Position numbers and translations under genes: made by a program. The notes beneath the pieces are model-generated. The model was given only the letters and a program-made list of their open reading frames with translations, was not told where the DNA came from and ran no database searches. Positions 40,114-48,898 of a stretch of 64,000 nt of DNA are shown one piece after another. The DNA lies in contig JAPLCC010000011.1 of assembly GCA_026392415.1 (NCBI GenBank), positions 124,001-188,000 of the forward strand. Direction: 5' to 3'. Within the stretch, counting starts at the first letter, position 1, and each line of letters begins with the position of its first letter. Origin of the DNA: Propionibacteriales bacterium. GTDB taxonomy: Bacteria > Actinomycetota > Actinomycetes > Propionibacteriales > Nocardioidaceae.

Positions 40114-41196
40114 TCACTCGCCGGAGATGAACTTCTCCAGCAGCAGGCGACCCTCGGTGTCCTCGATCTGAACCGGCGGGCTCTTCATGAGGTACGCCGA
40201 CGCGGCGATGATCGGGCCACCGACGCCCCGGTCGAGGGCGATCTTCGCGGCGCGGACGGCGTCGATGATGATGCCGGCGGAGTTCGGGGAGTCCCAGACC
40301 TCGAGCTTGTACTCGAGGTTCAGCGGAACGTCACCGAAGGCGCGACCCTCGAGGCGGACGTAGGCCCACTTGCGGTCGTCGAGCCAGGCGACGTAGTCGG
40401 ACGGGCCGATGTGGACGTTCTTGCTGTCCGTCAGGTTGGCCAGCGAACCGGTGAGGTTCGAGGTCACGGCCTGGGTCTTGGAGACCTTCTTGGACTCGAG
40501 GCGCTCGCGCTCGAGCATGTTCTTGAAGTCCATGTTGCCGCCGACGTTGAGCTGGTACGTGCGATCCAGCGCCACGCCACGGTCTTCGAACAGCTTCGCC
40601 ATCACGCGGTGCGTGATGGTGGCGCCGACCTGCGACTTGATGTCGTCACCGACGATCGGGACGCCGGCGTCCTCGAACTTCTTGGCCCACTCGGGGTCGG
40701 AGGCGATGAAGACGGGAAGGGCGTTGACGAAGGCCACGCCGGCGTCGATCGCGCACTGGGCGTAGAACTTGTCGGCCTCTTCGGAGCCCACGGGGAGGTA
40801 CGACACGAGCACGTCGACCTCGGCGTCCTTGAGCGCCTGGACGACGTCGACCGCTTCGGCAGCGGACTCCTCGATGGTCATCCGGTAGTACTTGCCGAGA
40901 CCGTCGAGCGTCGGGCCGCGCTGGACCTCGACACCGAGGGTCGGGACCTCGGCGATCTGGATGGTGTTGTTCTCCGAGGCGTTGATGGCCTCGGAAAGGT
41001 CCTTGCCGACCTTCTTGTCGTCGACGTCGAACGCTGCGACGAACTGGACGTCCGAGACGTGGTACTGACCGAACTTCACGTGCATGAGCCCCGGGACGGT
41101 GCTCGTCGCATCGGCGTTCCGGTAGTACTCAACGCCCTGGATCAGTGACGTGGCGCAGTTGCCAACGCCGGCGATCGCTACTCGAACCGAACCCAT
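40114..41196 (-). CDS. ino1: myo-Inositol-1-phosphate synthase
   Basis: A 360-residue enzyme converting glucose 6-phosphate to inositol 3-phosphate, the precursor of phosphatidylinositol and mycothiol. The NAD-binding motif is [15 protein letters not shown] at the N-terminus; [18 protein letters not shown], then [15 protein letters not shown] and [12 protein letters not shown] are further family segments. ATG 41196 has AGGAAGGAA upstream; the open frame starting at 41223 is a less likely extension. Next to it, 66 bp upstream on the same strand, is a PadR regulator, a conserved pairing suggesting they are co-regulated. Confidence 0.96.
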   Translation of the reverse strand: MGSVRVAIAGVGNCATSLIQGVEYYRNADATSTVPGLMHVKFGQYHVSDVQFVAAFDVDDKKVGKDLSEAINASENNTIQIAEVPTLGVEVQRGPTLDGLGKYYRMTIEESAAEAVDVVQALKDAEVDVLVSYLPVGSEEADKFYAQCAIDAGVAFVNALPVFIASDPEWAKKFEDAGVPIVGDDIKSQVGATITHRVMAKLFEDRGVALDRTYQLNVGGNMDFKNMLERERLESKKVSKTQAVTSNLTGSLANLTDSKNVHIGPSDYVAWLDDRKWAYVRLEGRAFGDVPLNLEYKLEVWDSPNSAGIIIDAVRAAKIALDRGVGGPIIAASAYLMKSPPVQIEDTEGRLLLEKFISGE

Positions 41197-41262
41197 GGGG
41201 TGTGTTCCTTCCTCGGTGCTCATGACTGTGTGTTCATGACTTGTGCTGCGGATGTGTGGTGG

Positions 41263-41859
41263 TCAAGAAGCCGACGGTGTCGGCGTCTCGGGAGTTGCTT
41301 CGGCGCGCGCCTGCCCAAATGTCTGGGCGCCACGCTCGGCGTTGATGAGGTCCGAGAGCCATCGAACCTCTCGCTCGACCGACTCGACTCCGTGCCGCTG
41401 GAGCTCGGAGGCGTATCGGTCGGCTTCCTTCTGGGTCATCGCGAGGTCGCGCTGAACCCGTTCCAGCCGCTCCTGGAGTCGCGAGCGTCGTCCTTCGAGG
41501 ACACGCAGGCGGATCTCCATGTCGGTGGAGGAGAAGAACCGGAACCGGATGTCGAAGTTGTCGTCCTCCCAAGCGGCAGGACCCACCTCCGACATGAGGC
41601 GCTGGAACTCCTCGGTGCCCTGAGGGGTCACCTCGTAGACGATCCGTTGCCGCCGGCTCTGGGGGCCCGACGGAACGACTTCCTCGAGGAGGTTGCCGCG
41701 GAGCATCTTCTTCAACGCCGGGTAGAGCGAGCCATACGACAGCAGCCGACCCCATCCGAGCATCAGGTTGAGCCGCTTGCGCAGCTCGTAGCCGTGCATG
41801 GGTCCCTCGTGCAGCAGTCCGAGGACTGCCAACTCGATGGTGTCGCCACGCCGTGCCAT
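41263..41859 (-). CDS. PadR family transcriptional regulator
   Basis: A 198-residue regulator. The N-terminal winged helix (about 1-90) begins ARRGDTIELAVLGLLHEGPMHGYELRKRL, here in pieces GDTIELAVLGLLHEGPMHGY and ELRKRLNLMLGWGRLLS, then the wing YGSLYPALKKMLRGNLL. A C-terminal coiled-coil (about 115-180, long Arg/Glu helix) is the usual dimer region. It is probably the repressor of itself and possibly ino1. ATG 41859 is seven bases after TACGAT (41867-41872) with a 13-bp palindrome overlapping it. Confidence 0.93.
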   Translation of the reverse strand: MARRGDTIELAVLGLLHEGPMHGYELRKRLNLMLGWGRLLSYGSLYPALKKMLRGNLLEEVVPSGPQSRRQRIVYEVTPQGTEEFQRLMSEVGPAAWEDDNFDIRFRFFSSTDMEIRLRVLEGRRSRLQERLERVQRDLAMTQKEADRYASELQRHGVESVEREVRWLSDLINAERGAQTFGQARAEATPETPTPSAS

Positions 41860-41865
41860 ACGACC

Positions 41866-41878
41866 TATCGTAGCGATA
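41866..41878. promoter_or_regulatory. Candidate operator over the PadR promoter
   Basis: TATCGTAGCGATA is a 13-bp palindrome (five-base arms TATCG/CGATA around TAG) covering the predicted -10 element of the PadR gene. Autoregulation by PadR is a reasonable inference. It is also about 100 bp upstream of the divergent penicillin-binding protein gene. Confidence 0.5.
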
Positions 41879-41977
41879 TATCCACAGAACGTGAACTTTC
41901 GATGGATCGAGAGTGTCCATCGGGGTGCGGCCGGTCGCGAATCGGGGGTCGTGGAGTTGCGCCGTACCCTGTGGTGC

Positions 41978-44299
41978 GTGGTTGAGGGAAAGCGGAAGTC
42001 GTCAGGCTCGTCGTCACGGGGGAGGTCCCGGGCGGGCAAGAAGTCCGGTGCTGCGCCGCGAACCTGGAAGCAGCGGCTCAAGCGGGTCGCGCTGTGGAGC
42101 CTGGTCACCGGGGTGGTCTTCGGACTGCTCGGGGTGACTGCGCTGTACATCGCCTACCGCTCGATCGACATCCCGGACCCGAATGCCGAGTTCCTGACGG
42201 AGACCACGCAGGTCTACTACGCCGGCGGCAAGACCGAGCTCGGCCAGTTCGCGATCCAGAAGCGGGACTCCATCGACTACGACGAGATGCCCCAGTCCGT
42301 GAAGGACGCGGTCGTGGCGTCCGAGAACCAGACGTTCTGGACCGACAGCGGCCTGGACCCCAAGGGCATCCTCCGGGCCGCGTTCAGCAACGCCCAGGGC
42401 AACGCCCAGCAGGGTGCCTCCACGATCACCCAGCAGTACGTCAAGATCCTCTACCTGACGCAGGACCGCACCTGGTCGCGCAAGGCCAAGGAAGCGATCC
42501 TCTCCCTCAAGATCAAGAACCAGCTGAGCAAGCAGGAGATCCTCGAGGGCTACCTCAACACCATCTACTTCGGGCGGGGTGCCTACGGCGTCCAGGCCGC
42601 AGCGCGCGCCTACTTCGCCCGTGACGCCAAGGACCTCAGCCTCGGTCAGTCGGTCGTTCTTGCCGCAGTGCTCAACAACCCCGTCCGGTTCGACCCGGCC
42701 AACGGGGAGGACGCCGAGGTTCGTCTCGCGGCGCGCTACGAACGCATCATCAACGGCATGCTCGACATGAAGACCGTCGACCCCGACGTCGCCGCCAAGG
42801 CGATCGAGCAGGGACTGCCGAAGTTCCCGAAGATCGAGCAGGACGAGCAGTACGGCGGCCAGCGCGGCCACGCGCTGACGATGGTCCGCAAGGAACTGAT
42901 CCGGCTCGGCTTCAGCCAGGAGGAGATCGACGGCGGCGGACTGAAGGTCACCACCACCTTCACCCGCAAGGCGATGGAAGCCGCCCGTGCGGGCGTCCAG
43001 GACGAACGGCCGGAAGGTTTCGGCAAGAACCTCCACGTCGCGGTCGCCTCGGTCCAGCCCGGCACCGGCGCCGTGCGCGGCTTCTACGGCGGGCAGGACT
43101 ATCTCCAGTCCCAGCTCAACTGGGCGGTCTCGGGCGGGCAGGCCGGATCGACGTTCAAGCCGTTCGCACTGGCCGCGGGCATCGAGGCCGGCTGGGAGCT
43201 GAAGGACACCTTCGACGGGAACTCGCCGTTCGTGCTGCCCGATGGCAAGGACGTCGAGAACCAGGGCAATCAGGACTACGGCGCCAAGGTGAACCTGGTC
43301 AAGGCCACCCAGGACTCGATCAACACCGCTTACATCGACATGACCCTGGCGACGCCGGACGGCCCCGAGAAGATCATCGAGACCGCCAACGCGATGGGGA
43401 TCCCGCCGGCCGAGCCGGCAGCGAAGCCCTACGGGTTCCCGACCTCCAGCCCGGGCCTGCAGCCCAACACCGGTGTCGGCCTCGGCTCGCAGACGGTCAG
43501 CCCGATCAACATGGCCAACGGTTACGCGACGATCGCCAACCGCGGGGTCGCGGCCGACGCCTACATCATCGAGAAGGTCGTCGACGCCGAGGGCGTGGTC
43601 CGCTACACGCACAAGGTCACCGACCACCGGGCGATCCGCGAGGGGGTCTCCGACGACGTCGGCTTCGCCCTCCAGCAGGTCGTGAAGGCCGGTTCCGGGC
43701 GTTCGACCCTCGGCCTCGGTCGGCCCGCCGCCGGCAAGACGGGCACCGCGACCAACGGCAAGGGCGAGGTCTCCTCGGCCTGGTTCGTCGGCTACACGCC
43801 CCAGCTCTCCACGGCCGTGATGTACGTCCGCGGCAAGGGCAACGAACAGCTCAAGGGCTGGCTGCCGTCGTACTTCGGTGGCGCCTTCCCGGCGGCGACC
43901 TGGACCAACGTGATGGAGCGCGCTCTCGAGGGCGAGGAGATCGAGGAGCTGCCGCCGGCGGCCAACGTGAAGGGCGAGGCGCCGGGCGAGGGCCACGAGC
44001 CGCCCAAACCGAAGCCGACCAAGAAGCCGAAGCCGTCCGAGACCGCCGAGCCGTCGACCGAGACGCCGTCCGAGACGCCGTCGGAGACCGCGACCACCAA
44101 GGACCCGGGTCCGCCCTCGTCCACGCCGCCCGACCCGACGACGGACACCGACGGCGACGGCAACCCGGACATCACCGACCTCGACGACGACGGTGACGGC
44201 GTACCGGACGCCGACGACCCGAAGCCGCTGGACCCGGCGGTCCCGGGCAACGCCAACAACCGCGTCCGCACGGGCCGCCGTCGTCGTACTGCTGCCTGA
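41978..44299 (+). CDS. Class A penicillin-binding protein (transglycosylase-transpeptidase)
   Basis: A 773-residue bifunctional peptidoglycan synthase with a cytoplasmic basic N-terminus and one membrane helix (about 35-57). The glycosyltransferase 51 domain has VVASENQTFWTDSGLD (Glu retained, with Asn in place of the usual Asp) and GASTITQQYVKILYL. The transpeptidase has SxxK in AGSTFKPFALAAG, S-x-N in DSINTAY and KTG in GKTGTATNGKGE. The C-terminal tail is Thr/Pro/Glu-rich and ends with Ca-binding-like DTDGDGNPDITDLDDDGDG (thrombospondin type-3-like), unusual for this family. GTG 41978 follows TACCCT (41965-41970), so leaderless. Confidence 0.94.
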   Translation: MVEGKRKSSGSSSRGRSRAGKKSGAAPRTWKQRLKRVALWSLVTGVVFGLLGVTALYIAYRSIDIPDPNAEFLTETTQVYYAGGKTELGQFAIQKRDSIDYDEMPQSVKDAVVASENQTFWTDSGLDPKGILRAAFSNAQGNAQQGASTITQQYVKILYLTQDRTWSRKAKEAILSLKIKNQLSKQEILEGYLNTIYFGRGAYGVQAAARAYFARDAKDLSLGQSVVLAAVLNNPVRFDPANGEDAEVRLAARYERIINGMLDMKTVDPDVAAKAIEQGLPKFPKIEQDEQYGGQRGHALTMVRKELIRLGFSQEEIDGGGLKVTTTFTRKAMEAARAGVQDERPEGFGKNLHVAVASVQPGTGAVRGFYGGQDYLQSQLNWAVSGGQAGSTFKPFALAAGIEAGWELKDTFDGNSPFVLPDGKDVENQGNQDYGAKVNLVKATQDSINTAYIDMTLATPDGPEKIIETANAMGIPPAEPAAKPYGFPTSSPGLQPNTGVGLGSQTVSPINMANGYATIANRGVAADAYIIEKVVDAEGVVRYTHKVTDHRAIREGVSDDVGFALQQVVKAGSGRSTLGLGRPAAGKTGTATNGKGEVSSAWFVGYTPQLSTAVMYVRGKGNEQLKGWLPSYFGGAFPAATWTNVMERALEGEEIEELPPAANVKGEAPGEGHEPPKPKPTKKPKPSETAEPSTETPSETPSETATTKDPGPPSSTPPDPTTDTDGDGNPDITDLDDDGDGVPDADDPKPLDPAVPGNANNRVRTGRRRRTAA

Positions 44300-44302
44300 G
44301 TC

Positions 44303-45796
44303 ATGCCTCGGGAGCGGAAACCGCACGTCCATGCCACCCAGGACGACCCGGTCGTCGCCGCGCTGAGCGAGGTCGTCGGCGGACCGATGGGTGAACGCGC
44401 CCGGCCGCACCGCTGGTGGACGCCGGCGCGGGTGCTGCTCCTGCTCACCGCCCTGACCTGCTGCCTGGGCCTGCTCCAGAAGGCGCCGTGTTCGCTGGCG
44501 GAGGGCAAGGACCAGAACTGGGTCTACTCGCACATGTGTTACACCGACCTGCGGCCGCTCTACGTGCCGCGCGGGTTGGCGGAGCATGCGTGGCCCTACT
44601 CCGACGACGAGCAGACCCGCGCGCGCTACGAGGTGATGGAGTACCCCGTCGGCATCGCCTACTGGGCGTGGGGCACGGCCTGGGTGACGCACTGGCTCAA
44701 CGGGTCGCCGGACGTCGAGGAGCGCTACCAGGCACCGGTCGACCGGCTGTACGACGACGACGAGGTCGACGACGAACAGACCATCTTCCTGCTGGTCAAC
44801 GCGATCGGGTTCGCCCTGCTCGCGCTGCTGGCGGTGTACCTGCTCTCGCGCACCCACGAGCGCCGACCGTGGGACGCCGCGGCGTTCGCCCTGTCGCCGG
44901 CACTGCTTCTCACGGGGCTCATCAACTGGGACCTGATCGCCGTCACGCTGGTCGCCGCCGCACTCTGGTCGTGGTCGCGTGATCGCCCGGTGCTGACCGG
45001 TGTCCTGATCGGCCTGGGCACTGCAGCCAAGCTCTACCCGCTGTTCCTGCTCGGGGGCATCCTCGTGATCTGCCTGCGGCAGCGGCGCTACTGGACCTTC
45101 GCCTCGGTCACCGTTTCCGCGGTGCTGGCCTGGCTCGTGGCGAATGCTCCCGGCTTCCTGACCGGCCCGGACCAGTGGAAGGTGTTCTGGAGCTTCAACT
45201 CCGCGCGCACTGCCGACCTCGGCTCGGTGTGGATGCTGATCGACCAGGCCGGTGACGTCGGCTTCACGGCCCACACCATCAACCTGTGGTCCTGGATCCT
45301 CTTCGGTGCCTGGTGCCTCGGAGTGTTCGTGATCGGGATGACCGCGGGACGACAAAGGTCGTCGAGTGCCGGTCGCGAGGAACGAGCGGCCGGTGTATCG
45401 AGACGTCTCGAGACCACCGTCCCTCGCCTCGCGCAGCTCGGCTACCTGATCGTGGTCGGCTTCCTGCTGGTCAACAAGGTCTACTCGCCGCAGTACGTCC
45501 TGTGGCTGCTCCCGCTGGCCGTGCTCGCCCGTCCACGCTGGCGCGACCAGATCATCTGGCAGGCCACCGAGGTCTTCTACTTCTGCACGATCTGGTGGTA
45601 CCTCGGCGGCTACCTGTCTCCCGCCGGCGGCGGGGATGCCGGCTTCTACTGGGTCGGCATCGCCGTCCGTGTCCTCGGCGAGCTCTACCTCGCGGCGGTC
45701 ATCGTGCGCGACATGTACCGCCCCGACCACGACCCGGTGGGTGCCGAGGAAAGTCAGGCGCTGACGACGACCCGGTCGAACGCCGTCGCGGTGTAA
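44303..45796 (+). CDS. GT87 family mannosyltransferase-like membrane protein
   Basis: A 497-residue integral membrane protein with about ten hydrophobic helices. The DUF2029/GT87 signature region includes NWDLIAVTLVAAALWSWSRDR, GLGTAAKLYPLFLLGG and VYSPQYVLWLLPL. GT87 enzymes use polyprenyl-phosphate mannose on the outer face of the membrane for lipoglycan or arabinomannan-type chains; the acceptor is unknown here. It starts 3 bp after the penicillin-binding protein stop and likely forms an operon with it. A dispersed palindrome is inserted in frame in a cytoplasmic loop (about residues 350-370). Its 3' end overlaps the racemase-like gene by 43 bp. Confidence 0.85.
   Translation: MPRERKPHVHATQDDPVVAALSEVVGGPMGERARPHRWWTPARVLLLLTALTCCLGLLQKAPCSLAEGKDQNWVYSHMCYTDLRPLYVPRGLAEHAWPYSDDEQTRARYEVMEYPVGIAYWAWGTAWVTHWLNGSPDVEERYQAPVDRLYDDDEVDDEQTIFLLVNAIGFALLALLAVYLLSRTHERRPWDAAAFALSPALLLTGLINWDLIAVTLVAAALWSWSRDRPVLTGVLIGLGTAAKLYPLFLLGGILVICLRQRRYWTFASVTVSAVLAWLVANAPGFLTGPDQWKVFWSFNSARTADLGSVWMLIDQAGDVGFTAHTINLWSWILFGAWCLGVFVIGMTAGRQRSSSAGREERAAGVSRRLETTVPRLAQLGYLIVVGFLLVNKVYSPQYVLWLLPLAVLARPRWRDQIIWQATEVFYFCTIWWYLGGYLSPAGGGDAGFYWVGIAVRVLGELYLAAVIVRDMYRPDHDPVGAEESQALTTTRSNAVAV
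45361..45404 (+). repeat. Dispersed palindromic repeat, family 2, copy B, inside a gene
   Basis: GTCGAGTGCCGG, a central hairpin (TCGC around GAGGAAC with GAGCGG), then CCGGTGTATCGAGAC. It lies in frame in the GT87 gene, coding for a loop between membrane helices, and is followed by GTCTCGAGACC, a block shared with family 1. Confidence 0.7.
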
Positions 45797-46827
45797 CGCA
45801 CCCGTACGTCGACGTCCTCGCCCACCTCGGGCACCCGCGAGCCGTGCGGGAGGAAGAGCATCGAGGCCTGCATGTGCGGGGGTTCGGCGAAGAGTCGCTG
45901 CTTCCCGTCGATGGAGTACGGCGACCGCACGAACCCGACCGCGTCGAGACCCCCGCGGGCCAGGGTCGCGGCCCGCGCCTTGATGGTCTGCTCGCCGGTG
46001 GGCGCCTCCAGGCCGATGCCGTGCGCGGTGCCACCGGCGACGACCAGCACGTGGCCGGACTTCGGGGCGGTGCGGCCGCGGTAGCCGAACGCGTCGCCGC
46101 GTTCGACGGCGTGCACGTCGAGGACGGTCGCGGTGACCCGCAGGGCCGCGCGCTCACCGAGCCACAACCCGGTCCCGATCCGCGGCCGGAACCGGAAGTC
46201 GCCGTACTGGCTGCGCAGGGTGGCGAGCTCGGCGTCGGTCAGGTGGCTGACCCAGACGGCGGGTCGGTGGTCGGCCGGGAGCTCGGCGGCGACGTAGTCG
46301 TTCATCAGGCGGGTGACCTCGCCGAGGTGCGCGCCCTGGCCGAGCGGGAGGTGCAGGGCGAGGCCCTCGACGCGGGCGCCGGGGTGCTTGCGCAGCAGTT
46401 CGCCCGCTTCCCAGAGCTCACGGGCGGCCATGCCGTGGCGGCGCATCGACGTCATCCGTTCGAGGACGATGCGTGCGGTCGGGTCGGCGTGCAGCAGGTC
46501 GCGCAGGTCGGCGACCCGGCTGACCGTGTGGACCAGGCGGTGAGCGAGCGCCGGCTCCAGCGGCACCCACGGGCGCCACGGGGTCAGGACCAGCAGGTCG
46601 CCGTGCCAGCGCTGGGCGACGTCGGGCAGCTCGTCGTACATGCCGACGGCGAGGGCGTTGACGTCGTGGCCGCGGTCGGCCAGCCACTGGGCCTTGCGCG
46701 CCAAGCGGGCATTGGTGAAGCCGTAGCCGTTGCCCTTGGCGACCGGCACGATGCCGGGGTGGGCGGACGCGACCGACTCGAGGTGTGCGCGCCAGCGCGG
46801 TCCGTCGACGGAGAGAGTGAGGCTCAT
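45754..46827 (-). CDS. Alanine racemase-like (PLP-binding) protein
   Basis: A 357-residue protein with the alanine racemase fold type III: it opens SLTLSVDGPRWRAHLESVASAHPG and has the PLP lysine region IVPVAKGNGYGFTN (lysine at about residue 32), then a TIM-barrel (MYDELPDVAQRWHGDLLVL, RMTSMRRHGMAARE, VEGLALHLPLG) and a C-terminal beta domain (GRTAPKSGHVLVVAG). It may racemise an amino acid for cell-wall peptides. Its ATG overlaps the FemX-like stop (ATGA), so the two are translationally coupled. It lacks strong signs for a true Alr and may be a relative. Confidence 0.72.
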   Translation of the reverse strand: MSLTLSVDGPRWRAHLESVASAHPGIVPVAKGNGYGFTNARLARKAQWLADRGHDVNALAVGMYDELPDVAQRWHGDLLVLTPWRPWVPLEPALAHRLVHTVSRVADLRDLLHADPTARIVLERMTSMRRHGMAARELWEAGELLRKHPGARVEGLALHLPLGQGAHLGEVTRLMNDYVAAELPADHRPAVWVSHLTDAELATLRSQYGDFRFRPRIGTGLWLGERAALRVTATVLDVHAVERGDAFGYRGRTAPKSGHVLVVAGGTAHGIGLEAPTGEQTIKARAATLARGGLDAVGFVRSPYSIDGKQRLFAEPPHMQASMLFLPHGSRVPEVGEDVDVRVRYTATAFDRVVVSA

Positions 46828-47978
46828 CCGCGCCTCGCCAGATACAACTGGAACGCCTTGTAGAGCGCCCGGTTGATCGGCAGGTCCCACTCGCCGGCGT
46901 ACTCCACGGCTTCGCCGCCGGTGCCGACCTTGAACTGGATCAGGCCGACGTGCGAGTCGTCGGAGTCGAGGGTCTCGGTGATGCCGCGCAGGTCGTAGAC
47001 GGCCGCCTCTGCGGCGATGGCGTCGCGGATCATCGCCCACTGGACGGCGTTGGAGCCACGGACCTCACGCTTCTCGGTGGACGAGGCGCCGTAGGAGTAC
47101 CACGCGTGCTCGCCGACGCGGATCGCGATCGTGGAAGCCACCAGGTCGCCGTCGTGACGCGCCAGCCACAGCGTGAACCGTTCGTCGGGCGTCGCCGCGT
47201 CGGCCGTCAGGGCGTCGTACATCGTCTCGAAGTAGCGCAACGGGCGCGGGGTGAAGTGGTCGCGTTCGGCGGTGTGGACGTAGAGCTCGTGGAAGGCGGC
47301 CAGGTCGTCGCGGGTGCCGCGGACGACCTCCACCCCTTCCTTGGCGGCCTTCTTGATGTTGCGGCGCCAGAGCTGGTTCATCCCCTTGAGGACGTCGTCC
47401 TCGGTGCGCTGGGCGCCGTCGGCAGTGCGGAGCGGGACCTGGAAGACGAACTGGGGCTGCCCGGCGGCGAACCCGCCCTCGACGCCCTGGTGGCGCCAAC
47501 CGAGCTCGTGGAGCTGAGCCACCACGCGGGCGCCGGCGGCGGTGCGCTCGGCCGGCGGGATCTGGCTGAGGAGCTTGACCTCGGGGTCGGCGATGCCCTC
47601 CTTGACCTGGGCGCTCGACCAGCGGCGGGTCACGACCGGCGGGCCGATCCGTACGGCGAACGCGCCCTCCTTCTTCAGGTGCGCCACCATCGGCGTGAGC
47701 CAGTCACCGAGCTGGTCGGTGGTCCAGTCGAACACCGGGCCCTCGGGCAGATAGGCGAGGTAGCGCTTCAGCTTCGGGAGCTTGCGGTAGAGCACCAGTG
47801 CCACGCCCTGTTGCTGGCCGGCGTCGTCGAACCAGCCGATCGACTCGCTGCGCCACTCGCTCTTGACCTTCGCCCACCCCGGGGTCTGGAGGAAGCTCGC
47901 CGAGGGCAGCGTGGCGAGGTGGTCGCGGTGCTCGGCTGCGCTGATGGTCCGGAGGCTGATCGGGCGCACGCTGGGCAT
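46824..47978 (-). CDS. FemX-like peptidoglycan bridge aminoacyltransferase
   Basis: A 384-residue FemABX protein with two GNAT-like subdomains. It begins RPISLRTISAAEHRDHLATL, then contains SFLQTPGWAKVKSEWRSESIGWF and the late VASTIAIRVGEHAWYSYGASS segment followed by NAVQWAMIRDAIA, typical of the family. Such enzymes add an amino acid from aminoacyl-tRNA to lipid II or other peptides; the residue added is unknown. With the racemase-like gene it may form a two-gene cell-wall operon. ATG 47978 follows TAACCT (47986-47991), leaderless. Confidence 0.86.
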   Translation of the reverse strand: MPSVRPISLRTISAAEHRDHLATLPSASFLQTPGWAKVKSEWRSESIGWFDDAGQQQGVALVLYRKLPKLKRYLAYLPEGPVFDWTTDQLGDWLTPMVAHLKKEGAFAVRIGPPVVTRRWSSAQVKEGIADPEVKLLSQIPPAERTAAGARVVAQLHELGWRHQGVEGGFAAGQPQFVFQVPLRTADGAQRTEDDVLKGMNQLWRRNIKKAAKEGVEVVRGTRDDLAAFHELYVHTAERDHFTPRPLRYFETMYDALTADAATPDERFTLWLARHDGDLVASTIAIRVGEHAWYSYGASSTEKREVRGSNAVQWAMIRDAIAAEAAVYDLRGITETLDSDDSHVGLIQFKVGTGGEAVEYAGEWDLPINRALYKAFQLYLARRG

Positions 47979-48011
47979 GGGCCCGAGGTTATCGGGTCGA
48001 CCCGGCGACGC

Positions 48012-48809
48012 TCACAGCCGTTCGCGGAGCCAGGCGAAGTCGGTGACGTGCTGGTCCGCGCCGCCGGGGGTCTCGCAGACGACGGGTGCCCCGGCGTCGC
48101 GGACCACCTGGGCGAGCAGGTCCGGATCGATCCGGCCGGCGCCGAAGTTGGCGTGCCGGTCGGCGCCCGAGTCGAAGTCGTCGCGGCTGTCGTTGGCGTG
48201 CACGAGGTCGATCCGGCCGGTGATCGCACGGATGTCGTCGACGATCGTCTCGAGCGCGTTGCCGCCCGCGTGCGCGTGGCAGGTGTCGAGGCAGAAGCCG
48301 ACCATGTCGGCGCCCTCGGCGGAGGCGATCGCGTCCCACGTGCCCTTGATCCGGTCGAGGTAGCGGGTCATCGCATTGGTGCCGCCGGCGGTGTTCTCGA
48401 TCAGCAGCGGAAGCTTCAGATCGGTCGCCTCGATCGCCTTGCGCCAGTTGTCGAAGCCCTTGGCCGGATCGTCCTCGTCCGTCACGTGGCCGCCGTGGAC
48501 GATCAGGCCCTTGGCGCCGATCTCGGCCGCGGCGTCGACGTGCTGCTGGAGGAGCTTGCGGCTGGGGATCCGCTGGCGGTTGTTGGTGGTGGCGACGTTG
48601 ATCAGGTACGGCGCGTGGACGTAGAGGTCGATCCCGGCCTCCTCGGCGTCGGCACGCAACTTCGCCGGGCCGCCGTCGTACGCCAGGACCGGGCCCTTGT
48701 AGGACTGCGGGTTGCCGAGGAAGAACTGCACGAGCGGGGCGTTGCGGGCACGGGCCTCGCCGATCGGGTCGGTCTGGTCGACGTGGGCACCGATGCGCAG
48801 CTCGCTCAT
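48012..48809 (-). CDS. nfo: Deoxyribonuclease IV (AP endonuclease)
   Basis: A 265-residue endonuclease IV, with metal-binding motifs [40 protein letters not shown] and [10 protein letters not shown] arranged in the usual order. It cuts DNA 5' of abasic sites in base-excision repair. ATG 48809 with TACGAT (48817-48822) seven bases upstream, leaderless; another in-frame ATG at 48818 overlaps that -10 element and is less likely. It lies 33 bp from FemX on the same strand. Confidence 0.94.
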   Translation of the reverse strand: MSELRIGAHVDQTDPIGEARARNAPLVQFFLGNPQSYKGPVLAYDGGPAKLRADAEEAGIDLYVHAPYLINVATTNNRQRIPSRKLLQQHVDAAAEIGAKGLIVHGGHVTDEDDPAKGFDNWRKAIEATDLKLPLLIENTAGGTNAMTRYLDRIKGTWDAIASAEGADMVGFCLDTCHAHAGGNALETIVDDIRAITGRIDLVHANDSRDDFDSGADRHANFGAGRIDPDLLAQVVRDAGAPVVCETPGGADQHVTDFAWLRERL

Positions 48810-48898
48810 GGTCGCCATCGTAGGCAGCGCCGACGACACGTCGGCAGTCCGCCTGATTCGCCCCGTTCTGCGCCCACGCAGGTCTAGCGTTCGACCTC

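Noticed and set aside
42014..45730. A 1238-codon minus-strand open frame
   Set aside because: Lies opposite the PBP and GT87 genes, which have clear motifs; the translation is low-complexity and has no family signature.
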